64,000 nucleotides of DNA, from the NCBI GenBank assembly GCA_960531495.1, contig OY482859.1, positions 9,330,161 to 9,394,160 of the forward strand. The letters run 5' to 3'. The notes under the pieces are model-generated. The model had not been told where the DNA came from. It did not search any database and saw only the letters and a list, made by a program, of their open reading frames with translations. Positions 1 through 12,173 of this stretch are shown here, piece after piece (within the stretch, counting starts at the first letter, position 1; each line of letters starts with the position of its first letter). This DNA is from Zeus faber. Lineage: Eukaryota; Chordata; Actinopteri; Zeiformes; Zeidae. The translations under genes and the position numbers were made by a program.

Positions 1-654
1 TTTAAACAAAGGAGAAATGCCCGGCAGCCAAAGATGGGATGGCTGTAGGGTTTGTTTCCACGGTCATTTCCGAGGTCCGTGTGGTTATTATAGTGTTTAC
101 CTGAGGTAGCCACTTTTTCCCCAGGCTCATACACTTGCAAAGGTTGCTTGCTACCGCAAAATAGATTTCTTTGCTGTTGTTGATGTTAACATTCAAAAGT
201 GACAAATCGGAATCTTTTTATCTGGGTTTGGCTGGCCTCATCCCACTCCCAGACAGAGAGAATTATGGGCTGCAGTGATCAGTTGAGAGCGAGGACTCTT
301 GATACAACAGAGGCAGATATCACAGCAACTGTAATTTCAGCCATGAATTATTCAATACGCTGTAAGATATGTGAGGGTTCACCATTATTTATACGTGCAA
401 AGCAGTGACGGGGCAATTGCCGCCATGTCTCACGGAGCCAAAAGGTAATATGTCAGCGTTTGGCAGCTCACCAAAGTTTCCTGAAGTCCAGCATTTCAAT
501 TATCATAAATTTTAGACGCTGACTATAAAATAACAACAACAACGAAAAATGTCTGCGTCTCAAACCGACCGATGGGAACGGCGATTATGGGAATCTCAGC
601 ATGCCGCCCGACTGCAACCCCAAGCCTAACCCTCATTTAGGAGGATAGAAGGCA
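1..654. other. unique-looking non-coding DNA
   Basis: I see no gene, repeat array or recognisable mobile element here. Open frames are under 70 codons and show no domain. It reads as ordinary intergenic or intronic fish DNA. Confidence 0.5.
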
Positions 655-940
655 GCTTTAGTATAGTACATATTAGTATATTACTATAGTGTAGTATAGT
701 ATAGTGTTGTGTACATAGTATATTGTAGTGAAGTACAGTATTGTATTGTGAACTGTGTTGTATGGTACGCTATAGTACAGTACAGTGTTATATATATATA
801 GTACAGTGTTGTATTATATGTACTATAGTATACTATAGGGAAACTGCTTATTGATCAGTATACAGTAGTATAATACATACAGTATAGTATATAGTAGGCC
901 ATAATACTGTACAGTGTAGTATAGTACATTATGGTATACG
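655..940. repeat. degenerate AT-rich TAGTA/TACAG tandem repeat
   Basis: The stretch is built almost entirely from variants of tagta, tatag, tacag and gtata, with a short (TA) run near 790-800. No unit is perfect for long, so it looks like an old pentamer-like array that has drifted. Open frames across it are by-products of the repeat. Confidence 0.6.
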
Positions 941-1345
941 ATCAGAATGAGAATCAGAATCAGAATCACTTTTTCTGCCAACTTAGTTTTTACATACAAG
1001 GAATTTGCTGTGGTTTGTTGGCGCATAACATACAACATAGACAATAAACAATGTGTGCAATGTGTTCAATATGTTTCAATATGTTCAATGTATATGTTTT
1101 TTAGGGCAATATATCACAGGAAGCGATACAGGAATCGCATCCACCTGACTGGTTATTTTGGGATGGAAGGCAGCGTTGACGTGTTGCTTTGTCATTGTTT
1201 TGTGTCATGGTGTGGCGTTGTGTTGTGCTGTCTTTGTGGGTCATTTTCTGTGTTCTTGTTGCTGTTGTTGTCTTGTTGCGTCGTGTTGTGTTGCGTACTG
1301 GCGTCATGTTGTGTTGTCTTCTCCTTGTGCCACATCATTTCAGAA
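941..1345 (-). mobile_element. LINE 3' end with ATTCTG tandem tail (fragment)
   Basis: Read on the minus strand this ends in tandem attctg hexamers (complement at 941-966), preceded by a segment around 966-1020 of the kind found at the 3' ends of teleost CR1/L2/Rex-type LINEs. Farther upstream on the minus strand (about 1180-1330) the sequence is a degenerate CA/ACAAC-rich stretch, seen on the plus strand as TG/TTG-rich. There is no reverse transcriptase reading frame, so this is a 5'-truncated copy. The family name is not assigned; the tail structure is the evidence. Confidence 0.55.
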
Positions 1346-1780
1346 TCAGAACCAGGGGTCCTAACCGAGCCATACACTAGGCTCCACTACCTACTGTACT
1401 GTATTTAGCATACTGTACCGCATACTGTGTCACTGTTCAGGGTTGTTTGTGATGCCGTATTGCTGCGCCGTACTGTTGTATACTGTGCTGTATTATCCCC
1501 AACACTACCTCACTCTATTCACATTCACATGCCACTTTAATTCACATGCCACTTTAATTGCACATATCTGTACATACATAGGCATATTCCCTCTATCTAT
1601 TTCATTTTATTTCATTTTATTTTTATTGTATTTTATTCTATATATTTTTATCTTATTCTATAAGTATTCAACTTACTGTATTACGTTTTAGGAGTCAGTA
1701 AGTCGGTCTATTAGAAAGGAATTCTTTACTTTTATTTCTTTTTTCCTAGGACATATTGCGTGCTATCACCGGGTGCGTTG
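1346..1780. other. T-rich non-coding stretch
   Basis: This is TATT/TTTTA-rich sequence with a small doublet (ttcacatgccactttaa occurs twice near 1525-1560). No gene is visible. An open frame here is hydrophobic only because the DNA is T-rich. Confidence 0.4.
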
Positions 1781-1860
1781 CATTACATTTCACTGCATAT
1801 ATGTATGAAAGTATGTATATGTATGTGACAAATAAAAAATCTTGAATCTTGAATCTTGAA
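1781..1860 (+). mobile_element. LINE-type 3' tail, AATCTTG repeats (copy 1 of 4)
   Basis: It has the order 'cattacatttcactgcatat', then gtatg-rich sequence, then 'gtgacaaataaa', then tandem aatcttg heptamers. The same arrangement recurs near 13640, 17130 and 50730, always on the plus strand. The polyadenylation-like aataaa followed by a short tandem repeat is typical of non-LTR retrotransposon 3' ends. The copy is only about 80 bp long, so it is severely 5'-truncated. Confidence 0.6.
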
Positions 1861-2150
1861 TCAGAATCAGAAATACTTTGATAATCCCAGGGGGAAACTA
1901 CTGGGGGAAATTTCTGTCGTCCTGTCACGTTGTGGTGTGGTTGCGTGGTCGCGTGGTCGCGTCACCCTGTCCTGGCGGGTCGCCCTTCGCGTGGTTGCGT
2001 CGTCTCGCTCCCGCCCGTGTGCGTTACATTCCTTCCGCGTTGCTGTCGTGTCACCTTGCGGCGTGTCGTGTAGTCGCGTCGTGCTGTGCAGCCCTGTCCG
2101 CGTGTGTTACCGCGCTGCCCTCCGCGGTGCCTTGCGTTCATTAGGGCGAT
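1858..2150 (-). mobile_element. LINE 3' end facing copy 1, with TG/CG-rich upstream
   Basis: On the minus strand it ends in (attctg) units after a segment complementary to 'tactttgataatcccaggg', a common ending in fish LINEs. Upstream on that strand (1915-2150) lies a strongly biased stretch of acgac/acgcg-type words, a GC-richer version of the one upstream of the 941 tail. It abuts the plus-strand tail at 1860, so two LINE 3' ends meet tail to tail. Confidence 0.5.
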
Positions 2151-2220
2151 GATGCGCGGCAGCCGGCGACGACTCCGGCCTGCTGTGTGTCTGCCGAGCG
2201 GCCGTCACTGGAAGGACGCC

Positions 2221-2270
2221 CGCACACACGCGCACACACACACAAACACACGCACACACACACACACACA
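2221..2270. repeat. (CA)n microsatellite
   Basis: Imperfect CA dinucleotide array with occasional G or A interruptions. Confidence 0.95.
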
Positions 2271-2528
2271 GTCTCCATGCTCGCTCTGTATGTCTTTGCC
2301 CTCGCTATGGGCCTCTGCTACAACTATAACCCAAATAATACGATTTCTGTCCCAGCTATCCCCACCTCCCCCCCTCTGCTCTGTTTTCTGTCTGCGACGG
2401 GGGCTCGGGGTGTGATGCCGGGCTGTGTTGCTGTAAGCGTAAACATCTCTCCATCTCCACGTGAAGACAAACAGGGGGCATTATCGGGCTCAGGGATAGA
2501 CCCGGGATCCAGTGTCTGACTATAAATA

Positions 2529-2564
2529 ACACACACATACACACACACACACGCACACACACAC
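2529..2564. repeat. (AC)n microsatellite
   Basis: Imperfect AC array interrupted by single T and G. Confidence 0.9.
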
Positions 2565-2570
2565 TTCCTC

Positions 2571-3068
2571 ATTGACATTCATGAGGTGAAAATCGCAGGC
2601 TTTCTGTTCGCAGTTTCACTCTCTCTCATTGATTTAATGAAACATTGCTGTGTGGTGTAGTGTGTTCGGGTGTCTTTGTCATCCTTCCTGGCCTTTTCTT
2701 TTTTTTTTTTGGAGGACCCCCCCCCCCCTTCTTACACGCACACAATAGCCTTCCAGTACAAATTGCATTTTTCTGACTAATGTAAAAAACAAAACAAATC
2801 AAAAAAGGGTTTCAAACGGACAGGAGCGCTGATGAACACCTGTGGTTGCACTTAATGGAAATCCCATTTGAACAGCTTCTCGATGGCGGCGAGATGCAAA
2901 CAGCTAATTGTGGAAATTGGCTTTGTTTTTTCCAATGAAGCAATATATGACAAAGGCGCATGTTGTTTATGCTTCTGCGGGGGAAAGAAAGAGGAAAAAA
3001 ACGGAAGACTGAAGTACGAGCCGCCGAACAGTTTGGAATAAATCTCGCGATGGAAATGTTTTGGCTTT

Positions 3069-3100
<32 letters not shown>

Positions 3101-3994
3101 GCAGTGGAATGTTAATGTGTGTGTGTGTGGACCTGGTGTGCCGCGAGCGAATGCATTTGTGTGTGGTTTGTGAGTTAAAAGAAAAGGCGATTTTGGAATA
3201 AATGTAAGAGGGGAAAAATAAAAATAGGAGAGCAATGACAGTGACTGTGCACATTTCGTGGCTTAATGATGGAGTTTGGCCTCGGGGGGCTGTGGGGGAG
3301 CTCTCACAAGATTTTAACCAAATGACTCTGCATGGATACGATAAAGTCAAATTCAGCTCTTTTTTTTGTTTCCGCCTCCCTACTTTAAGATGTTGATACG
3401 TTCCGGGTGTAGAGCACTTCTTTGAGAATTCTCAATTAAATACAAATGTTTGGATGAATAATGATCTGACCCAGCCTAAAAAAAATTGGGTTTAAAAATG
3501 TTATTGTTTTCATCTGCGTTTGATTCATTTTGGTTCTTCATGGGTTTTTTTTTGTATATTTATGTAATTGCTGCATGCATGTACCTGTATGTGTAATTGT
3601 GTCTCTTTGTAAAACTCTCTTTATGCTTTCAAAGTTTTATTTAGTTCTCTGTGCACCACACTTTATTTGGATTTTATGTCGAATGAAATGTGCTATACAA
3701 ATAAAGGTTTGCTTGCTTAATAGGTCGATTTAGGTACAGTATACGGACGGGTAAAAACATTTTTAAAAATGAAAATAATTGAAAAATAAGGAATTCAAAA
3801 TGAAAATGCAAAAAAATCTGTAATAAAATTTAGCAACTCAAAATTGAAATATAAAAAGAAAAAATAGATTGCTACGTGTCATGGGCCATGTGCTTTGTTT
3901 GTTGTGTTTCAATGGATTAATTCTGGAAAATTTGGTTGATGTGTCGGCAGCAGCACTGGCCTATCCTGTTTCTTCGTAATTAGTCAATCAGCCA
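2571..3994. other. unique non-coding DNA
   Basis: Apart from the (GTT)n array this is non-repetitive. The part around 2840-2940 (motifs such as atgcaaa and ctaattg near 2893-2910) looks like the sort of sequence conserved non-coding elements are made of, but conservation cannot be judged here. A 127-codon minus-strand frame across it contains runs of Asn or Gln produced by the (GTT)n array and is not a gene. Confidence 0.4.
3071..3101. repeat. (GTT)n microsatellite
   Basis: About ten perfect GTT units. Confidence 0.95.
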
Positions 3995-3995
3995 A

Positions 3996-4034
3996 TCATC
4001 ATCATCATCATCATCATCATCCACACCAACTATA

Positions 4035-4098
<64 letters not shown>
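3996..4098. repeat. compound (ATC)n-(CT)n-(TA)n microsatellite
   Basis: ATC units at 3996-4020, a CT run at about 4035-4072, then a TA run to 4098. The (TA)n follows the (CT)n without a gap. Confidence 0.95.
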
Positions 4099-4104
<6 letters not shown>

Positions 4105-4163
4105 TTTGTGGTTAATCAGGGAGGCAGTTTTCTAACAGAAGAAGTAAGGAGAAGGGAGGAGGG

Positions 4164-4198
4164 TGATGATGATGATGATGATGATGATGATGAGGATG

Positions 4199-4269
<71 letters not shown>

Positions 4270-4270
4270 A
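4164..4270. repeat. compound (GAT)n-(AAT)n-(AAAT)n microsatellite
   Basis: Three successive arrays: GAT to about 4200, AAT to about 4240, AAAT to 4270. The shift from GAT to AAT to AAAT suggests sequential slippage from single-base changes. Confidence 0.95.
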
Positions 4271-7200
4271 TATTAATAGAGGGGCCACCGTCTACATTTG
4301 GATGCGGATGAGTGCTCCATGAAAGGACTTTTTGTGTCTGTGTATAGTCACGGAAGTTGCATTGCAAAGATTACAGAATGAAAGATGTGTTACCGTCACA
4401 ATTTTGTTATTTTAATCTGTTTCCCAATCCACAGACCGCATTTGTCACACCAACTTATTTTCCCTCCAAAACAAATGCACTGTTGCCTTAAGTGACATCA
4501 GTTATGTCTTCAGAGGAGCTCAATTCAAAAGCTGATAAATCATGTTATTTATCACTGATAACTTGATGATTTATCATGTTTGATGGGGTCTGTCAAGCAT
4601 ACGCTATCCACCCCGTCACGGATATGAGATAGAGAAAACAGTTTTTAAAATAAATATGTATGAATAAACATGTTCTTTACTGCTTTTGTTATTTAATGGG
4701 TATATTTTTTTTGTGCGGCGCCCATTTTAGGATGAAATGCTCCACCCTGTCTAATCCTCATTCAAATTCGGGAATCACTAATCCAATCTGTATTTATTAC
4801 CTCTCGTGGCTCTTAATTGGTCAAAACGGCTCTGAAGCCAAATGTGTCGCTTCCGGGAAATTCATCCATTAAGTGAAGGACGAACTTGGAACCAAGAAGG
4901 TAAAACCAAACTAACCAAACCTCGTCCCCGCCGGCTCCGCTGAAATGCTCACGGCCGCTCATTATCTCAAACCATGGTCATTGCTAAGCTCGTTCTGCAG
5001 GATATGGAGTTCTAGAAATGTATTCATATTGTGGAAGTAGAATCTTTGGGAGGGGATTGAATGCACCAATATACCATTACTGTACGTTTTTAAGACATGT
5101 TTTGCTTGTAAATGAGATTTGTGCATCTGATTAGAGACGAGATGTAAACACTGGTTCTGCAGTAAGTCCGAAATCAACACACGCGTTGAAATCGAGAAAT
5201 AACAATTTGGAAAAACAAGTTTGATTCCATGATTACATAGAAATGATTCAATACATTTATGTCCATTACTAATGCATACATTATTCATCCCCGGAGGGAA
5301 ATTGCTTAAAAAAACAAACAAAAAAAACCCAGACATCCGAAATACACCAACGCGTTGGTGCAGCGTACAGGCATGGCGTGTGGTTTTTCACCGGCTCCAC
5401 CCGGGTTATCATAAAGAGGAGGAGTACTGAAAACACTGATTTCAATCTTTATCAAACAGTTTGATGATTTTTTTTTTTATGTCTGAAATATCACCAATGC
5501 TTTTATTAGTTATTGTGTGAAAAATAAATCTTTGATTTCTGCTTATTTACTTGTTTAAAAATGACACGTTATCAACAAATGTCCCGTCATCTACAACACC
5601 TTAAGTTTAACATTTCAGTTATCAGTTAAAGTATTAAAAAAAAACGTTTTTATAGTAGTCTGCCATAAATAACGTTTATGTTGTATATTCACATGATTGA
5701 AATGTGAGGGATGTAATTGTTGAAATTGGTCAGTGAGACATGTTTGTACTGTATTGCATTACTTATATGTATTACGTGTTTGTTCTTTGTATTTAAAACG
5801 GGTCTTAATCAATACCCAAATCCGACAGCAGCTCCAGGTCTCTGGTACAATAAAGACTCATATAAAACACATTTAAATTGATTGCACCCTCTACACAAAT
5901 TTTTACGTACATTTACGTAGTTTTAACTTGTGTTTCTATGGAAAAGTAAAAATATAATGAATTAAATTATACAGGGAGCTTAATTTTGTGTACACAATAA
6001 ATACATGGCTGTACACTAAAACTAAACAACAAATACAACCTTAAAATAAACTAAACGCAAGACTAAACTTGAGAATGACCCAGAGATAATAAGGTCATGG
6101 CCAAAAGTGAAACACACAGTCCTATACAATAATTTATTGGGCGGCAGTGGACCAGAAAGATGAAATTAAGATAGAAATGGTGACGAACCAGACACTGAAT
6201 TATAAGCCTTGAACAGGAAACAAAATGTATTTCATCAGCCTATTGTACAAACCAAAAGTCTGACCGTGAGCGTACCCCCCGATGACAAGACAAAAGAACG
6301 GAGGTTGAGGGGTCGAGTTCCCGTCGTACGGCGGGCCCGTCTGCACGGGATTAATCGAGTCGTGATCGATCATGGAAATCAAAGACGGGTCGCTATGGAA
6401 ACTGTGGCTACGGCGGTTTGGAGCTGAGGGGTTGTCTCGCACGCACAGTGTGGCCCCAAAAACTCTGTGGTTGAACTGCTTCTTATCTCCGTCTCCAGCC
6501 GTGAAAGGTCCTCCCGCTTATTTTTGTCGTTTAGACCCAGTCTTTGTCTCCCCTGGGTTTTTCTAGAGGTTACACATACAGTACACAAAGTATATACAGT
6601 ATATACAGTATATACTGTAATTATCAACTGGGTGCTGGGTGGTATATCAGCCTTGAATCCACCCGTGAAACTCGACTCGTATTTGCTGGGTTTGGTTTTT
6701 GCATCTCGTACCTGGCAACCTCCAACTCACTATGAGATAAGACCTCATCCCTGGAGGGACGTACGGGCGCTACAGCAGCAGTAAACAGTGCTGTCGAGGA
6801 AGAGATCCAAAATAAAATTAGAAACAACACATAATGTACATATCTAGTCTAGGAAAATGATATCGCCGAACTTTAACTCCCTGTAAGTGGCAAAGTACAA
6901 CAGCAGTTGGTAAAACGGGAGTAAATAATCAACGTTCCACAACATACAAATGAAAATGTTTTACCGCCAATAATAATCTGACGCTGATTATTTATCTTCT
7001 TTTTTGCGTGTCCTGATTTGTGTTTTGCTATATGTTTAAGTATAGGATCCTTAAATTAACTCAGTCGGTGAACGTTACACGAGCCGGCTATGAAGCCGCC
7101 ATAAGTTTAGGAGCGATGCTCTGTTGCATGTGCAGTACGGTTGGCTTCTCCTCTTCGTTTACCTCCGTGCCGGAACCGGAAAGTTCCCTGTGCGTAGAGA

Positions 7201-7613
7201 TCGCGGCGTTTGTGCCAGTTCGCACTCGCCAGCGCGCTGTGAGATAGTCCGGCTCCCATGTCAAGGAAGGCGGTATCCAGGCAGACTCAGTCCACATCCT
7301 GATTTAGCCGAGGTGAATATTTATTTAGCGCGCTCTCCATAACGTGTATAACTCGGACAATATACAAAGGAAAACGCCGGGAAAAACAACTCAGTTAATC
7401 AACCAGAAGGCAGGCGGCCAACTGACTACATACGGCGTCAATTCACACCCGGGCTGCTTCAGTCAGTACCGCAAACAAGGAAGTTTAACCTACTCCAGTG
7501 ACCTTCATACCGGGAAATCAAATAACATTCTTAGAGTAATTCACAAGCTCATTTAGAATGCCAAATGTCTCTGTTAGAGGCAAGTAATCCTTACACGTCA
7601 CTTTAGGATGTAT
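4271..7613. other. unique non-coding DNA
   Basis: No gene recognised. 4440-4600 contains several related words (gataaatcatg, ttatttatcactgataa, gatgatttatcatg) and is a candidate regulatory element. Around 5281-5307 there is 'atccccggagggaaattg', a scrap of a minus-strand LINE 3' end. Around 6584-6620 a tatacagta unit repeats about three times. The rest shows nothing. Confidence 0.4.
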
Positions 7614-7650
7614 CAAACAAACAAACAAACAAACAAACAAACAAAAAAAG
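7614..7650. repeat. (AAAC)n microsatellite
   Basis: About eight AAAC tetramers. Confidence 0.9.
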
Positions 7651-8229
7651 AGCATTCAAACAGAAAGGAAACACCCTCCACTTGGTTTGGCCCAGCGATG
7701 TCAGCCTTCACCAAGGGCATCGAGTCAGGAAATGCTCGGCGCTGCCCTCCCACGCAGTAGTCCTGCCTGCTCAGTCTGAACAAAGGAACAAACAACTGTA
7801 GGTATGAACAAACAGTCAAACAATGTTCAAACCTGAAACACCGAAACCAACTTATGACTTATGACTGTGTGTTTGCTTTGACCTACTCATGTGCTTTGAT
7901 ATGAACTGTAACGTCCCGCTAACACAAAAAACCCCGGACAGTAAGTGGTGCAATGTTACGATAGCAATGCTCAATCATATCATAATGAACATATGTAGAA
8001 ATAATATGGTGTACTGTATAAGATGAACATGTACGGGGCAAGTGGTAGGTAAAGGAGAGTTCTCACCCTCTTTTTCACACATGCGCCATAGGCCCATGTG
8101 CCATGCCCATGGAACAAAATATGGCCAGTGTGCAAACATCATGAGTCTGGTGCTGGCTTTGCGTATCCAGCTCTTTTGCACAAAGTACCAACGCTTCTAC
8201 CTACATATTCTTGAATGAGGTAACACGAT

Positions 8230-8275
8230 GCTAGCTAGTAGCACTATGCTAACTAGTAGCACTATGCTAACTAGT
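8230..8275. repeat. 18-bp tandem repeat, 2.5 copies
   Basis: The unit gctaactagtagcactat is repeated at 8230 (one mismatch), 8248 and partially at 8266. Confidence 0.85.
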
Positions 8276-8609
8276 GACTATTAGTGGCAGTAAGTCAAGT
8301 TACAGTATTGCAGCATTACGAGTAGAAGTGCTGTACAGTAGTAACCTTAACAAAAGAGGAATGCAGTAATATAGCAGTGAAATATGACATCAAGTATTAA
8401 CCACAGTCAAAGCATTTGTTAGTTTGTCGAAGCAGCTTGTTTTTATATTTATTACTTGTCCTAAAGACGCAAGATTTATTGCTTAACTTTGATTGTGAAA
8501 GGTTGGAACATGCATTTCCCTAATTTCACTCGAGCTAAGCTCGTTGATCCCTACTGTTGCCATGCATTGAGCTAACCATCAGTATCTCATCTCACTTCTG
8601 GATGCGCAG

Positions 8610-8637
8610 GCATGAAGCCCGATCTCTGGAAATCCAG
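8610..8637 (+). other. possible micro-exon (28 bp)
   Basis: A 28-bp segment is flanked by a good acceptor (pyrimidine-containing sequence ending in gcag) and a strong donor (gtaagt). In the frame that leaves no trailing base it reads HEARSLEIQ after one leading base. That phase joins without a stop to the candidate exon at 10290. Segments this short with splice-like edges also arise by chance, so this is only a hypothesis. The gene is not recognised. Confidence 0.2.
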
Positions 8638-10230
8638 GTAAGTGACAAAATCTATATCATTTCCACAAAAACCGGAATATCACTTTTAATGAGGAACAAT
8701 ATCCCGTCATGTTTTAGGCGATAAATACTTCTCCTTCACTGCTCAACATCTACGAAAAATAACCAGTTGCTCTTTAATCTGCTATTGACTATTGAAAAGC
8801 CTGTGTGACTTCCCTGCAGCGTAGAATGTATGGAATTCTATATATCTATCGATTTATAGCTATGTGTTCTTACAGGACTTTATTTGTGAGGCTATTACTG
8901 GCCTAGGATGCACCACAGGGTGAAAATGAAGAATTTCTCACATGGCCACCTCCAGGTGCTGCTGCCCTTCACCTATAGGTGAGGTCAATCACCATCACCA
9001 CTGGTCCTCTCACAGAAAACATCTTAAAGGGCAAAGTGTTTTTCTCACTCCTGCTCTCCCCGCTTTGTCTTTACCGGCATAAACCTTGCTTGCTGGTAGG
9101 GAGATTGATGTCTCGTTGAATAGATGGCGCACAAAAGATTCTCAATCCCCAGGGTGAGTGACTCTGTCTTAAGATAAATTCGGCATTGTTATTTGCTTGC
9201 CATAAAGGAGCCGGACCCTAGCTGACTCCAAGGCCCCATATCCTTATTAACCTCAGTTTACCCTGGAGGAGAGATCGCATCTCCTCGGGGCGATAGCGTT
9301 TCCTGGGCCCACTCCCGCTTGAAACTGAATCTCGGCTGTGGTGGTGAGCTGTGAAATCCGCTACCTGTGAATCCTCGGTCATGAAAAATTAATCGATGCG
9401 ATGAGAGCATTGACCCGGCCAGCATCTGCATTTTGATCATAAAGAAATCATAGAGGACGTGAAGGACTATTTATAAGATTGTGCGTGCGTGCGTGCGTGC
9501 GGATTGTGCGTGCGTGCGTGCGTGCGTCCGTCCGTCCGTCCGTGCGTATACAGCTGGACTGGCTGCTAAGTACAGTGCTGATGACTGTCCAACACGTGTA
9601 CTATGAAAAAACATGTTTCCCGGTGGGGCGGTTTCGTGGACACAGAGGACTAATTTTAGACTAAATCACACTTTTGATCTGGACACACTGACATGGCCTT
9701 TTTCAGTCACAGTTTAAAATAGTGTCAGACTTGCCCTAGTCTTGGGTTAAAAAAAAAAAGATCTGATTTCCAGAAGGAGGATTAGAGGTAATCTAGCTCT
9801 AAATTAAGGTTTAAATTAAATGTTTGGATTAAAGGGTGTTGTCTCCAGGTGGACCAGGTTGATCTGGACTGAGACCAGCACCAAGACCAGACAAGAAGGA
9901 GCTGACTAGTCCTTCATCACCTGAGTCTAGGACTTCCTAGTCTACAACGAAGCACGTTTTTTAAAATTCCGGAATGATTTAAGTAGGATTATTTTAGTCC
10001 TTATTGAGATTAAACTCTGTCTGCAAAGTGTTTACTGTTTCTGCACAAAATTGGCATTCACGCTGAAAAAAAGCCTCCATGGGTACGAAAAAAAAAAAAG
10101 TTGCGTCTAAGCCTCCCCCCCTTTTTTTCTTTTTTATTTATTTTATTTTTTTTTCTTCCCTTTTCTCATTTGATTCCCCAAGACGCAACGTCAGAGCAGC
10201 TGCCTCAGATTTGTCTATTTAAGTGTTTGA
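8638..10230. other. unique non-coding DNA with a short tetramer array
   Basis: No gene is seen. A (GTGC)n/(CGTC)n array occupies 9480-9548. Near 9265-9285 a small inverted repeat (ggaggaga and tctcctc) could form a short stem. The rest holds nothing I can name. Confidence 0.4.
9480..9548. repeat. (GTGC)n-(CGTC)n tetramer microsatellite
   Basis: Two blocks of gtgc tetramers separated by 'ggatt', followed by four cgtc units. Confidence 0.9.
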
Positions 10231-10231
10231 T

Positions 10232-10287
10232 GTTTTTTTCTTTTCTTCTTCTTCTTCTTCTTCTTCTTCTTCTTCTTTTTTTTTTTT
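10232..10287. repeat. (TTC)n and poly-T tract
   Basis: About eleven TTC units followed by a T run. It directly precedes the acceptor-like AG at 10288-10289 and would serve as a long polypyrimidine tract. Confidence 0.95.
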
Positions 10288-10289
10288 AG

Positions 10290-10342
10290 GAACGACTAAC
10301 GATGCAGAAGGATCGACAAGCCGCCGCCTCAAGCTGCGAGAG
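10290..10342 (+). other. possible exon (53 bp)
   Basis: It is preceded by about 55 bases of pyrimidine tract ending in AG and followed by the donor gtatga. Two of the three frames are open. One starts ERLTMQKDRQ and leaves two trailing bases; the other gives TTNDAEGSTSRRLKLRE and ends in phase 0. The first frame joins in phase with the candidate exons at 8610 and 12174. The gene is not recognised. The acceptor is the strongest evidence. Chance occurrence remains quite possible because the tract is itself a microsatellite. Confidence 0.3.
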
Positions 10343-11330
10343 GTATGATTTATCCACGTTATTAACCTGCGCCATTTCCCTCCACTCCCACTCGAATTCA
10401 TGCTGAAATTTCATTTCTTTCACTGTGCGTCCTCTCCCGCTATTTTCTCCCCCCCATCCCCCATTTCTGATGTACAGTATAAGCCGTTATAGAGATTTTA
10501 TGTTCATACGATGGAGGCGAGCGGCCCGGTGGGGCATCAGCATCTCTGCGTCTCAAAGGACAATGTGTCAGATTAGGACCAGCAGGAGAGCTGCTTTTGA
10601 AGAATAAACACGTGCACGTACACAATGCCATATGTACTGATAGCCTGGAGCTCTAATAACCAGATATCCAGCCCTTAAATGTGCTGTTATTTCAGAATCT
10701 GAATACATTTGTGTGTTTTGGGTTTCTCTACAAACGATGAGCATTTAAAAAATAAAGCTTAACATTGTAAGGGGAAAATAAATGTTGCGTTATAACCACA
10801 TTCAGAATTTAAATTGCACTTGTTAAAAAGTGGATCAAATTACGTAGCATTATATGGTTTATTAAATCATCATATTGAATGACTTATTTACAGCGCAGCA
10901 CCCTTAATTACAAAGGAAAATAATATAAACTTAATTAACAATAACTGATCAGTTTCGTAAGGATTGGAATTTGTGTCGATACATTCACCGAAATTCTCAA
11001 GGCGACACTAACAGACAAACTTATTTCCAATAAATGATATTTATTTTATCCTGGTAACTACTTCAATAAATGAAATAATAGTAAAATAAATGACATGAAA
11101 ATGAATGATAAAGAGGATAAATCTAACACCTGTGAAAGAAATCCTTCCGCAAAGATCAGTGAGGTTAATCTGCCCGCTACAATAAACAAGACAGCAGGCT
11201 TTATACAAAAAAAGAACAGGGTGTGGCTTGGGTCAGAAGTCCCTTACAAGTCTGTGACCCCCCACTGTTTCCTTGGGTGCCACCCTCAGACAGTGAAATT
11301 CACAGGTACTTGCAAACTTGACCTGGCAGA
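10343..11330. other. unique non-coding DNA, AT-rich from 10680
   Basis: No gene or repeat is recognised; short frames lack domains. Confidence 0.4.
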
Positions 11331-11847
11331 CGCAGATTACGATCCCTGGCTACCTGCTTACCTGCTGCATCTCACTTTCTGCATTGTTCACCTGTTTGCA
11401 TTTACTGCCTTGCACTGTATAACTGATCACACTCACTACTGCACTGTTTCATCAATTGCCCTTGCGCTGCTATCACCCAAAAAAAAAACTGCACAATACT
11501 TTTTTTATGTTTAATTTTTTTTTATATTCCATAACCTGACCAAAACCTGCACAATATACATAGATATACTACATGTATATATATAGGATTGATATAAAAT
11601 GTCTATTTATACTCTCTGTACATAACCCCCCTATACTCATGACAAACCTGTATTTATAACCCTACACTGTTGTACACAATACATCTCTTTTGCCTACATA
11701 ACTGCACAGAAACACTGCACTCAAATAGCACTTTGGTATTTAAATGCTTGTTTTGCACTTCTGGTTAGACGTCAACTGCATTTCATTGGTTCTGTACCGT
11801 TACTCTGCTAGTGACAATAAAGTTGAATCTTATCTAATCTAATCTTA
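11330..11847 (+). mobile_element. LINE 3' UTR with TCTAA tail (5'-truncated)
   Basis: The segment near 11750-11820 (gcacttctggttagacg, tgcatttcattggttctgta) followed by 'gtgacaataaagttgaatc' and tandem atcta units is a typical 3' end of a teleost CR1/L2-type LINE. The upstream CTGCAC-rich sequence fits the same 3' UTR. An open frame over 11095-11514 overlaps it but shows no reverse transcriptase motif. The upstream edge is approximate. Confidence 0.6.
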
Positions 11848-12173
11848 CAATGCACCTCTAAGGCTCCCCTGTTGAGTGTCTTCATCTCCATAGAAGGTAA
11901 ACAGGGCCAAATGTGCTCTGATTCTTTCATTCTTTCACACACGCAAAAACATTTCCCTTTACATAAACTCTGGGGGGTTCCTGGGTAAACGGAGACAAAT
12001 GTCTCAAAACGCCCCTCTGGAGGTAGAGGCCTTTGTCCTCATTCAAATTAGTTGATCGTATGCATTTTTCTCTCACACACACCCCCCGTAGACCCCGTAC
12101 ATTTGGGAGACATTTAAAAACTTGACTGCGGCGTGGAGGTGCTGCGGTTTAAACAGCCACACCTGTCTGTCAG

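Noticed and set aside
947..1408. 153-codon plus-strand frame rich in Cys, Val and Leu
   Set aside because: It is the antisense of a LINE 3' region; the composition follows a TG-rich stretch.
2852..3350. 127-codon minus-strand frames with Asn or Gln runs
   Set aside because: The homopolymer comes from the (GTT)n array; there is no start context or domain and surrounding DNA is non-coding.
11095..11514. 139-codon plus-strand frame
   Set aside because: It overlaps a LINE 3' UTR and lacks any reverse transcriptase motif.
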